Positions 1 to 5,345 of a stretch of DNA of 5,345 nt are shown one piece after another (position 1 is the first letter of the stretch; every line of letters starts with the position of its first letter). A model generated the notes under the pieces. That model did not search any database and was not told the origin of the DNA. It saw only the letters and a list, made by a program, of their open reading frames with translations. Made by a program: the position numbers and the translations under genes. Location of the stretch: NCBI RefSeq assembly GCF_015207245.1, contig NZ_JADEXF010000317.1, forward strand, positions 1 to 5,345, in the 5' to 3' direction. Source of the stretch: Nostoc cf. edaphicum LEGE 07299. Its GTDB lineage: Bacteria > Cyanobacteriota > Cyanobacteriia > Cyanobacteriales > Nostocaceae.

Positions 1-41
1 AATTTAGCTAATTGTTTGAGTTGCTGAATATCAATTTTTGG

Positions 42-65
42 ACAATTAATTAATCAATTTATTGT
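42..65. repeat. AT-rich imperfect inverted repeat just after the last glycosyltransferase stop
   Basis: Positions 42-51 pair with 56-65 around a 4-base loop, with 9 of 10 pairs matching (47/60 mismatched) and only one G-C pair. It directly abuts the stop codon of the minus-strand gene at 66-68. A transcript leaving that gene could form a weak hairpin here. It lacks a GC-rich stem and no U-run follows on the minus strand, so it is not a convincing intrinsic terminator. The rest of 1-41 shows no recognisable gene. Confidence 0.3.
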
Positions 66-1238
66 TTATAAATTGGCAATTACCGACTCCATAGTAGATG
101 CCATTTTTTCTACGCTATATTTTTCTAAACATCTATCTCTCGCTTTTTTACCTATTTCGTTAGCTGCCTCTAAATCCTGAAATATTAATTTAATTTGTTC
201 TGCAATTTGTTCTGGAGAGGCTGGATCGACTAAATAACCAACTTCATTTAAAATTTCGGGAATATCTCCTACTCGTGTTGCTAAAACTGGCTTTGCCATT
301 GCCATACCATCCATGAGTTTAATCGGAAATTGTGCCCTTGCCACAGATGTATCTCGTTGAGGAACTACCACAATATGGGCCGCAGACACTACTTCCGGCA
401 TTTGTTCTATTGACGTTTGAGGCAGCATAATAATCCACTGTCCCCAGCGTTCAATCAACTGTTCATCATAGTTATCGTAAGGATTACCACCAACAATTAC
501 TAGCCTGAAGTCGGATTCTTGTAACTGGTCAAGTGCCATTAAAACATCCTCTAGACCCTTGTGTGGTCGAGGCGCACCAGGGAACATGAGAACGCGGTAT
601 TCAGCTAAACCATATTTTTGGCGACTGATTTGCGGATCGTACTTTTGGGGATCAAATAAGCAAGTATCTTTGCCATTGGGTATATAAATACCACCAAAAC
701 GATTCAGCAAGAATTGAGTGTCTGCTGTAATAGCGTCGGCATGATTAATCAATGACTCCATCCACTTTAAGTAAAGTGGATGGTCTGGATTCCTTAAAGC
801 ACCTTCTTTTTTTAGAAGTTCTCTAGCTAGCTGTTTCAAATTAGGGCGATACTGCCACTCATCGCCACCATACCAACTTAATTCCCAATCATCAATATCT
901 AAAATCACTGGTCTATGGCTGCGGATTTTGTTAATTAAAGCTACACCATAGCTTGTGGGTTTTGGTTTAACAGCACAGATAATATCTCCATCTATCTTAT
1001 TTAAAATTTGCCTGACAGAACCGAACAATTGTGGATAATCGCAGCCTGGTAAACAGAAAATTGCTAGATCAGATGGTGGCTCTGGATAAATATTTTTTCC
1101 AAATAAAAATCCTAATACTTCTACTTCATAATTTAATTTTTTAAAAATTTGACTTAGCAAATATGCTCTGTCAATTCCACCTTTAGAAAAGTTAGGCGTG
1201 AGGATTGAAACCTTTAATTTTTTATTTTGTTTATTCAT
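66..1238 (-). CDS. Glycosyltransferase family 4-type protein (GT-B fold), unknown acceptor
   Basis: This is a 390-residue soluble protein with no signal peptide or membrane segment, of normal length for a GT4 enzyme. The N-terminal acceptor domain begins with a beta strand and a glycine turn (SILTPNFSKGG, residues 11-21) and includes an acidic DIDDWE segment (114-119). The C-terminal nucleotide-sugar domain begins near residue 214, with PGAPRPHKG (220-228) giving the Arg224/Lys227 region expected to contact the donor diphosphate. The segment FPIKLMDGMAMAKPV (304-318) is the usual 'P-x-K-L-x-E-x-M-A' form of the donor loop, but the second glutamate is Asp310 and the position eight residues before it is Ala302, so the classical EX7E is degenerate. 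The start codon overlaps the upstream gene's stop by 4 bases (ATGA) and no strong Shine-Dalgarno sequence precedes it, which suggests translational coupling. Likely role: sugar transfer in surface or extracellular polysaccharide synthesis at the cytoplasmic face of the membrane. Donor and acceptor cannot be read from the sequence. Confidence 0.88.
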   Translation of the reverse strand: MNKQNKKLKVSILTPNFSKGGIDRAYLLSQIFKKLNYEVEVLGFLFGKNIYPEPPSDLAIFCLPGCDYPQLFGSVRQILNKIDGDIICAVKPKPTSYGVALINKIRSHRPVILDIDDWELSWYGGDEWQYRPNLKQLARELLKKEGALRNPDHPLYLKWMESLINHADAITADTQFLLNRFGGIYIPNGKDTCLFDPQKYDPQISRQKYGLAEYRVLMFPGAPRPHKGLEDVLMALDQLQESDFRLVIVGGNPYDNYDEQLIERWGQWIIMLPQTSIEQMPEVVSAAHIVVVPQRDTSVARAQFPIKLMDGMAMAKPVLATRVGDIPEILNEVGYLVDPASPEQIAEQIKLIFQDLEAANEIGKKARDRCLEKYSVEKMASTMESVIANL

Positions 1239-2626
1239 AAGAAATTAGGTGTCAGTCCATCAATATACAAAGTTTTTTGAGGAATTTTTAAGATTTCATG
1301 GTAAAGTGCCACCATCTCTGAGGCAACAGTATCCATTGTACGTACTGGCTGGATACCTTGACGTAATTTAGCTAGTAAATCGCCGTCTTTGGCTAAAGTG
1401 GCGATCGCTTCAGTCCATGCTTGGATATCTTTGGCTGGAACTAACCAACCATCTATTCCGTGACGGACTAACTCAGCAATTCCTCCTAAATTTGAACCAA
1501 TTACAGGAGTACCAACAGCTTGGGCTTCGAGAACTACTAAAGGTCCGGTTTCTAACCATTGCGATGGTACTGCTAATAGATCGAAACTCGCCAGTGCCTC
1601 TGGGACGGAAGAGCGTGAAAGAGGCTCGGCAATGCGAATCCGGCTGTCACGAGCAGCGATTTCCAAAACCCTGTCTCGAATGTCTCTGCCTGTATCTTCC
1701 TGAAGTATGCCATGAATCACCAATTCTACAGGTAGATTAGTCGGCAAGCCTTGCATTGCTTTTACCAAGATTTCCACTCCTTTCGTCGTGTGCCACCTCC
1801 CTAAAAAGCCAATCCTTAAAACACCTTCTTGGCGTTTTGTCTGTGTTTTTATTTGTGGGTAGGAACTAGATACACCTTGCCGACAGAGAACTAATTTTTC
1901 TTTTGACAAGCCACTGACTATCAAAGCATCGTAACTCCACTGGCACGGTGTCACAATCTGGTCGATCAGATGCTCCATCTGTCGCAGTTTAGTTAGGTGA
2001 TACTTCGCCAAAGAAGGTAAGCCCAGCGCTCTGCCCATCTGGTGCAACTGAACAGTCGGTGACTTTAGCAATTTGTTCTTGGCTGCTGTAGCTACAGACA
2101 GAGGAATTTGACTCAATGCCCGGACTGCCCACTCTGGCACTTTTTCGGGAACGCCATAGCAGTATCCGCAGCCAACCTCGCTTTTCAGCCCTTCACAAGG
2201 CGAAAGCCCGTTTAGCATCAGCGTACCGCGCAGACATATAATATCAGGCATATGAACTGTCAACACTGTGGGCATTCCTATCTTTTTGGCGAGCGCGAGA
2301 TGGTGCAGCCCGCAGTGCCAATGCCAAGAGTGTTGGTGGTATAAATCTGCTTTGTGCGCTTTTAGCCACCGGGAAAAATAGTCAAACCCACCTGGTAGCT
2401 CTTTTTGGTGAAACTGGGCATCGGTAGGGGAGGGAAATACTGGATAGCGATAAACCTCTACACCGTTGTAATCGTAAGAGGTAACTTCCTGTCTTCCAAC
2501 CTCAGCGGCTGCAACGACGCTTTCTATTTTATGCAATTGCAGCCCTTGTGCCAAATTGTCTACATATACCTCAGTGCCACCGTATGACTGTGGAAAATAA
2601 CGAGCAATTGCTTGGATTACTTTCAT
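1235..2626 (-). CDS. Glycosyltransferase family 4 protein, tandem paralog of the next upstream gene
   Basis: This 463-residue GT-B enzyme has no membrane segments. The N-terminal Glyco_transf_4-like domain opens with RYFPQSYGGTEVY (9-21), including the glycine-rich turn, and carries HQHSW (97-101). After TVHMP (123-127) come four cysteines, C131, C144, C153 and C156 (CX12CX8CX2C). The C-terminal donor domain starts at IGFLGRW (272-278), with Arg277/Lys282 as likely phosphate contacts and a full EX7E motif at Glu359 and Glu367 (SQWLETGPLVVLEAQAVG). Intact catalytic motifs suggest an active retaining transferase using a nucleotide sugar, probably in polysaccharide assembly; the sugar is unknown. 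The start is supported by AAGGA on the minus strand (2632-2636), five bases from the ATG. It lies 64 bases after its paralog and overlaps the following gene by 4 bases, so it is the middle gene of a three-gene transcription unit. Its C-terminal tail after EIL is longer than the paralog's (17 against 9 residues) and runs into the overlap. Confidence 0.92.
   Translation of the reverse strand: MKVIQAIARYFPQSYGGTEVYVDNLAQGLQLHKIESVVAAAEVGRQEVTSYDYNGVEVYRYPVFPSPTDAQFHQKELPGGFDYFSRWLKAHKADLYHQHSWHWHCGLHHLALAKKIGMPTVLTVHMPDIICLRGTLMLNGLSPCEGLKSEVGCGYCYGVPEKVPEWAVRALSQIPLSVATAAKNKLLKSPTVQLHQMGRALGLPSLAKYHLTKLRQMEHLIDQIVTPCQWSYDALIVSGLSKEKLVLCRQGVSSSYPQIKTQTKRQEGVLRIGFLGRWHTTKGVEILVKAMQGLPTNLPVELVIHGILQEDTGRDIRDRVLEIAARDSRIRIAEPLSRSSVPEALASFDLLAVPSQWLETGPLVVLEAQAVGTPVIGSNLGGIAELVRHGIDGWLVPAKDIQAWTEAIATLAKDGDLLAKLRQGIQPVRTMDTVASEMVALYHEILKIPQKTLYIDGLTPNFL
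1401..1408. repeat. HIP1 octamer
   Basis: Exact GCGATCGC, the highly iterated palindrome of many cyanobacterial genomes. It lies in the coding sequence for the AIAT segment near the C-terminus, at the same aligned position as the copy at 2833-2840 in the paralog. Confidence 0.9.
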
Positions 2627-2690
2627 AAAAATCCTTGTGAAATCAAATAATTTTGGAAAATTGCTTTCCTGATAGGCAGTATTCAGTCAA
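2627..2690. other. 64-base spacer between the tandem glycosyltransferase genes
   Basis: This is AT-rich non-coding DNA between the stop of the first gene and the start of the second. It contains a small inverted repeat, GGAAA (2655-2659) and TTTCC (2665-2669) around a five-base loop. On the transcribed (minus) strand no U-run follows, so it does not look like a terminator and read-through into the second gene is expected. No clear promoter was seen. Confidence 0.5.
2632..2636 (-). promoter_or_regulatory. Shine-Dalgarno AAGGA for the middle glycosyltransferase gene
   Basis: On the minus strand AAGGA ends five bases before the ATG at 2624-2626. It supports that start and independent ribosome loading on the second gene, unlike the third gene, which relies on the ATGA overlap. 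Confidence 0.6.
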
Positions 2691-4055
2691 TCAATAGGAA
2701 AAATGTTTTTTATTGATTGCTAAAATTTCCTTATAAAGTCCTACCATCTCTGAAGCGACAGTGTCCATTGTCCGCACAGGCTGGATACCTTTACGTAAGA
2801 AAGCAAGTAGATCGGTGTCTTTGGCTAAAGTGGCGATCGCTTCAGCCCATGCTTGGACATCTTTCGCTGGAACTAACCAACCATCGATGCCGTGACGGAC
2901 TAACTCAGCAATTCCTCCTAAATTTGAACCTAGTATGGGAACGCCCATAGCTTGTGCTTCTAAAGCAACTATCGGCCCAGTTTCTAACCACTGCGACGGT
3001 ATTGCTAGTATATCGAAACCTGCTAATGCCTCTGGTACTGCTTCGCGTGAAAGTGGTTCAGCAATCCGAATCCGGCGATCGCTGCTCGCGATCGTCATAA
3101 CTTTTTCACGATTGGCAGCACCGTATTTTCCCGGATGAGTAGCATGAATAATTAACTCTACAGATACATCATTCGGTAGACTATGTACCGCTTCTACTAA
3201 AACTTGTACCCCTTTAGTTTCTTGCCAGCGACCCAAAAAGCCGATTTTTAATGTAGAGTTTTGTAGTTTGTTTGGTGTTACTTCGCGTTTGAAAGTGTTA
3301 GCAACACCTTGTCGACAGATAGTAAGTTTTTCGGGAGGAACGTTGTTTGCAAGAAAAGCATTGTATTGCCAATTACTTGTTACAACAATGCGATCGGCTA
3401 GTTTTGCTAGTTGCATCAAATTGCGTCTATGTTGAGACACTAGAGTAGGAATGCCAAGAGTTTTACCAAGTAGGCGTAGCTTAAAACTTTTAGAGGTCAG
3501 TAATTTTGTTTCTGCTGCTACCCCAACATCCAAGGGAACTCGGCTTAAAGCCTTGAGCATCCAAGGTGCTACTTGCTTTGGTACTTCTAAGCATTGACTA
3601 CACTTAACAGAATCAATCAGCCCATCGCAAGGTTCTTTGTCCCAACGCATCATCGTACCACGCAGACATATAGGCTCAGGCATGTGGGCAGTAACTACAG
3701 TAGCCATTCCTAACTCGCGGGCGAGAGCAAGATGATGTAAACCGCAGTCAAATCGCCATGAATGTTGATGGTATACATCGGCTCGATTGTTTTCTAGCCA
3801 ATTAGCAAAAGTTTTAAAGCCTCCGTGGGGTAGCTGTTTGTGTACCTGTCTCTTACTGGGGTTAGGAAAAACAGGATAACGATAAACTGAGATGCCATTA
3901 TATTCGTAAGTATCTTCCTCTGTACCTTGTTGAGGAGCAGCAACAACACTTGCGAGTCCATGTACTTGTAAGCCATGCAGTAGTGAATCTAAGTATACTT
4001 CAACACCACCTGATGAATCTGGAAAATACCAGCTAGTTGTATGGATTAGCTTCAT
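2691..4055 (-). CDS. Glycosyltransferase family 4 protein, first gene of the glycosyltransferase operon
   Basis: This 454-residue GT-B protein is closely related to the gene downstream of it. Landmarks in order are YFPDSSGGVEVY (10-21), HQHSW (96-100), TAHMPEPICLRG (122-133), a cysteine quartet C130, C143, C152 and C155 with the same spacing as in the paralog, then the donor domain from IGFLGRW (271-277), Arg276/Lys281, and EX7E at Glu358 and Glu366. Over residues 370-445 it matches the paralog at 65 of 76 positions by my count, against 23 of the first 40 residues. The start is well fixed: an in-frame TAG directly precedes the ATG, and a weak AGG (4063-4065, minus strand) sits seven bases upstream of it. 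It is the promoter-proximal gene facing a 424-base AT-rich region, so expression of all three transferases probably begins here. Role inferred: sugar transfer in extracellular or surface polysaccharide synthesis; the substrate is not identifiable. Confidence 0.92.
   Translation of the reverse strand: MKLIHTTSWYFPDSSGGVEVYLDSLLHGLQVHGLASVVAAPQQGTEEDTYEYNGISVYRYPVFPNPSKRQVHKQLPHGGFKTFANWLENNRADVYHQHSWRFDCGLHHLALARELGMATVVTAHMPEPICLRGTMMRWDKEPCDGLIDSVKCSQCLEVPKQVAPWMLKALSRVPLDVGVAAETKLLTSKSFKLRLLGKTLGIPTLVSQHRRNLMQLAKLADRIVVTSNWQYNAFLANNVPPEKLTICRQGVANTFKREVTPNKLQNSTLKIGFLGRWQETKGVQVLVEAVHSLPNDVSVELIIHATHPGKYGAANREKVMTIASSDRRIRIAEPLSREAVPEALAGFDILAIPSQWLETGPIVALEAQAMGVPILGSNLGGIAELVRHGIDGWLVPAKDVQAWAEAIATLAKDTDLLAFLRKGIQPVRTMDTVASEMVGLYKEILAINKKHFSY
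2833..2840. repeat. HIP1 octamer
   Basis: Exact GCGATCGC inside a 29-base stretch (2817-2845) that is identical to 1385-1413 in the paralogous gene, so the two copies share descent rather than having arisen separately. Confidence 0.9.
3075..3082. repeat. HIP1 octamer with a nearby one-mismatch copy
   Basis: Exact GCGATCGC in the first glycosyltransferase gene, followed by GCGATCGT at 3088-3095, one base off the consensus. The aligned region of the paralog lacks both, so this pair was gained or lost after duplication. Confidence 0.9.
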
Positions 4056-4344
4056 CTATGAACCTGCAAAGAAAAAATTGGAAAGCTCATTTTTTTTACC
4101 ATGATTGATTATTCTATGTTTTCGTTATTAACATCTATCTTTTATAAATAACCCAAAGTGAATCTATAAAGTTTTGTATTAAGAGTTAGTAAGTATGTAC
4201 AAATAAAAATTTCTTGATTACTGAATTTTAGGTTTTTGAGTAAATCAGAAGATTTAGGGTAAAAATAACAGAATAAATCTAACTTAGCTTTTACACTTCC
4301 TCCCAGAGAAATTTTACTGATATGCCCAGATTATAATTTATAGT

Positions 4345-4364
4345 TACTTAGTGTATTTTAAGTA
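4345..4364. repeat. Inverted repeat TACTTA-N8-TAAGTA upstream of gloB
   Basis: TACTTA at 4345-4350 and TAAGTA at 4359-4364 form a perfect six-base dyad around eight bases. It could be a protein site or chance in AT-rich DNA; no U-run follows on either strand, so it is not a terminator. Confidence 0.3.
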
Positions 4365-4376
4365 TTATTACGGTTG

Positions 4377-4382
4377 TATACT
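4377..4382 (+). promoter_or_regulatory. Candidate -10 element for gloB
   Basis: TATACT matches the sigma-70 -10 consensus at five of six bases and would give a leader of roughly 90 bases before gloB. The bases 17 upstream (TATTTT, 4354-4359) are a poor -35, so it would need an activator or a different sigma factor. The perfect TATAAT at 4332-4337 is an alternative. Confidence 0.22.
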
Positions 4383-4392
4383 ATCATAGTAT
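4378..4392. promoter_or_regulatory. Palindrome ATACTAT-C-ATAGTAT, possible operator upstream of gloB
   Basis: Two perfect seven-base arms flank a single central C, beginning 102 bases before the gloB start codon. The left arm overlaps TATACT (4377-4382), a good -10 match on the plus strand. This arrangement would suit a dimeric repressor or activator at the gloB promoter, but no -35 is obvious and no regulator gene is present in the window. The dyad is directly seen; its function is inferred. Confidence 0.35.
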
Positions 4393-4463
4393 TCATGGGG
4401 TTTCTCAACCTTTTCTCACTGAGATATTTAAGATTGCTGATAATTCCAAAGTATTTACTGGAA

Positions 4464-4469
4464 AGGGAG
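4464..4469 (+). promoter_or_regulatory. Shine-Dalgarno AGGGAG for gloB
   Basis: A purine-rich AGGGAG ends ten bases before the ATG at 4480. An in-frame TAA at 4474-4476 rules out an earlier start, so together they fix the gloB start. Confidence 0.6.
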
Positions 4470-4479
4470 ATATTAAGTA

Positions 4480-5253
4480 ATGGAAGTAATCAGGCTTGAG
4501 GCACTCTCAGATAATTACATATTTTTGCTGGTAGATCGCCAGCAACAAATTGCTGCTGTTGTCGATCCAGCAGAGGCTGAACCAGTACTAAAGCAACTTG
4601 CACAGTTAAAAGCTGAGTTGGTGGCAATTTTCAACACACACCACCACAACGACCATGTAGGTGGTAATCAGCAATTAATAGAACACTTCCCGCAAGTAAC
4701 AGTTTACGGTGGCGTCGAAGATCGCGGACGAATTCCCGGACAGCAGGTATTTTTGGAACAAGGCGATCGCGTCCAGTTTGCAGGCTGCATAGCTGAAGTT
4801 ATTTTTGTTCCCGGACATACCCGCGCTCACATCGCTTACTACTTTCCCCCCGAAAAATCTGGTGAGACAGGCGATTTATTTTGCGGCGATACCTTATTTT
4901 CTGGCGGTTGCGGTCGCTTGTTTGAAGGAACGCCAACCCAAATGGTGGATTCTTTAAGCAAACTGCGCTCTTTACCAGATGATACGCGTATCTGGTGTGC
5001 CCACGAATACACTTTAGGAAATCTGCAATTTGCCCTAACTGTGGATGGCAACAATGCCGACTTACAAAGACGTTTCAATGAAGTGAAAACTTATCGTAGT
5101 CGAGGAGAAGCCACTATACCCTCGCTGCTGGGAATGGAGAAGCGAACAAATCCCTTTTTACGTTGGGATCAACCATCATTACAATCAACCGTTAAGGGTA
5201 GCGATGGAGTGCAAACCTTTGCGCGGATACGGGAAATGAAAAATAACTTTTAG
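4480..5253 (+). CDS. gloB: Hydroxyacylglutathione hydrolase (glyoxalase II)
   Basis: This cytoplasmic enzyme hydrolyses S-D-lactoylglutathione to D-lactate and glutathione, the second step of methylglyoxal removal after glyoxalase I. At 257 residues it has the usual bacterial length. The metallo-beta-lactamase domain (about 1-175) contains THHHNDH (53-59), giving the metal ligands His54, His56, Asp58 and His59. The remaining ligands are His113 in PGHT, the bridging Asp137 in CGDTLF, and His175 in CAHEYT. The C-terminal HAGH domain (about 176-257) ends with the substrate-side KRTNPFLR motif (221-228). The glycine-rich [10 protein letters not shown] (142-151) is also typical of the family. No ligand is missing, so the enzyme should be active. 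The N-terminus [17 protein letters not shown] fits the family without any extension. It is transcribed away from the glycosyltransferases and is probably monocistronic; the neighbouring genes give no functional link to it. Confidence 0.96.
   Translation: MEVIRLEALSDNYIFLLVDRQQQIAAVVDPAEAEPVLKQLAQLKAELVAIFNTHHHNDHVGGNQQLIEHFPQVTVYGGVEDRGRIPGQQVFLEQGDRVQFAGCIAEVIFVPGHTRAHIAYYFPPEKSGETGDLFCGDTLFSGGCGRLFEGTPTQMVDSLSKLRSLPDDTRIWCAHEYTLGNLQFALTVDGNNADLQRRFNEVKTYRSRGEATIPSLLGMEKRTNPFLRWDQPSLQSTVKGSDGVQTFARIREMKNNF
4763..4770. repeat. HIP1 octamer
   Basis: Exact GCGATCGC within gloB, coding for part of the QGDRVQ segment. Confidence 0.9.
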
Positions 5254-5255
5254 GT

Positions 5256-5273
5256 ATTGGGCATTGGGCATTG
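5256..5273 (+). repeat. ATTGGGC tandem heptamer
   Basis: Two full ATTGGGC units and a partial ATTG lie directly behind the gloB stop codon. Such heptamers resemble the short tandemly repeated repetitive (STRR) sequences known from heterocyst-forming cyanobacteria. It is non-coding, with no terminator-like structure. Confidence 0.75.
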
Positions 5274-5281
5274 ATTATTCT

Positions 5282-5345
5282 CCCCTGCTCCCACTTCGGC
5301 TACGCTCAGTGACCACCTGCTCCCCTGCTCCCCTGCCTCCTCTGC
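5282..5345 (+). repeat. CCCCTGCT tandem octamers interrupted by a second repeat element
   Basis: CCCCTGCT occurs at 5282-5289 and 5322-5329, with a partial unit at 5316-5321 and the variant CCCCTGCC at 5330-5337. The array runs to the window edge. Between the first copy and the rest lies an unrelated segment (about 5293-5314) containing CTTCGGCTACGCTCAGTG, which I remember as a dispersed intergenic element in Nostoc-type genomes. The array is strongly strand-asymmetric, almost only C, T and G on this strand. Confidence 0.7.

Larger units (their letters stand above)
4056..4479. other. Divergent AT-rich intergenic region between the glycosyltransferase operon and gloB
   Basis: These 424 bases separate two outward-facing start codons and hold no plausible coding sequence; for example 4201-4260 has only 14 G or C in 60. 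Promoters for both directions must lie here or be absent. Candidate -10 boxes include a perfect TATAAT at 4332-4337, which is nearly palindromic and reads TATAAT on the minus strand too (4330-4335), and TATACT at 4377-4382, but none has a good -35 at 16-18 bases. Notable structures are a run of eight T (4090-4097) close to the leftward gene and two dyads at 4345-4364 and 4378-4392. No riboswitch or small RNA gene was recognised. Confidence 0.7.

Noticed and set aside
1..53. Open minus-strand frame running off the left edge
   Set aside because: It follows an in-frame TGA at 54-56 and contains no ATG, GTG or TTG start in that frame, so it cannot be called as a gene start from this window.
1417..1740. 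Plus-strand open frame of 107 codons
   Set aside because: It lies wholly inside the well-supported minus-strand glycosyltransferase gene, has no family features, and is an antisense shadow. The same holds for the plus-strand frames at 2405-2587, 2717-2950 and 2935-3138.
2655..2701. Possible terminator between the two paralogous genes (GGAAA/TTTCC and TTTCCT/AGGAAA pairings)
   Set aside because: Stems are only five or six bases, AT-rich, and not followed by a U-run in the direction of transcription.
3794..3976. Minus-strand 60-codon frame in the first glycosyltransferase gene
   Set aside because: It overlaps the conserved N-terminal domain in another frame and has no supporting signal.
4839..5078. 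Minus-strand open frame of 79 codons inside gloB
   Set aside because: It is antisense to conserved glyoxalase II coding sequence, which explains this DNA fully; no ribosome binding site or recognisable domain was seen.
5293..5314. Possible gloB terminator hairpin in the CTTCGGCTACGCTCAG segment
   Set aside because: Only short outer arms (CACT/AGTG) pair well and no T-run follows; it fits a dispersed repeat better.
5256..5345. CRISPR-like array
   Set aside because: The units are 7-8 bases and directly tandem, with no spacers or long conserved repeats.

Overview
This window looks like chromosomal DNA from a filamentous (Nostocales-type) cyanobacterium. Four exact copies of the HIP1 octamer GCGATCGC lie in 5.3 kb. 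The last 90 bases carry short tandem repeats of the ATTGGGC and CCCCTGCT kind that I remember as typical of Nostoc/Anabaena-like intergenic DNA. Protein-coding DNA is of moderate GC and the intergenic DNA is strongly AT-rich. The genus is an inference; no rRNA or other phylogenetic marker is present.

Positions 66-4055, minus strand: three GT-B fold, family 4-type glycosyltransferase genes run in one direction and form a probable operon, read from right to left. The first two (2691-4055, then 1235-2626) are tandem paralogs whose C-terminal thirds are almost identical. Both have a complete EX7E donor site and a shared four-cysteine pattern. The third (66-1238) is a more distant GT4 protein with a degenerate EX7E motif; it overlaps the gene before it by 4 bases (ATGA). 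Together they look like part of a cell-surface or exopolysaccharide assembly cluster that continues beyond the left edge. No polymerase, flippase or initiating transferase is visible, so the glycan is unknown.

Positions 4056-4479: a 424-base AT-rich divergent intergenic region. It should hold promoters for the glycosyltransferase operon (leftward) and for gloB (rightward). It contains two dyad symmetries, the better one (7-1-7) overlapping a -10-like TATACT.

Positions 4480-5253, plus strand: a complete glyoxalase II gene (gloB) with all metal ligands, a housekeeping enzyme of methylglyoxal detoxification that has no evident link to the glycosyltransferases.

Positions 5254-5345: non-coding repeat DNA in which one repeat element interrupts another. 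I found no tRNA, rRNA, CRISPR, transposase or convincing intrinsic terminator. The most interesting signals are the tandem glycosyltransferase duplication with uneven divergence and the dyad upstream of gloB. I do not see evidence for a new multi-gene system.
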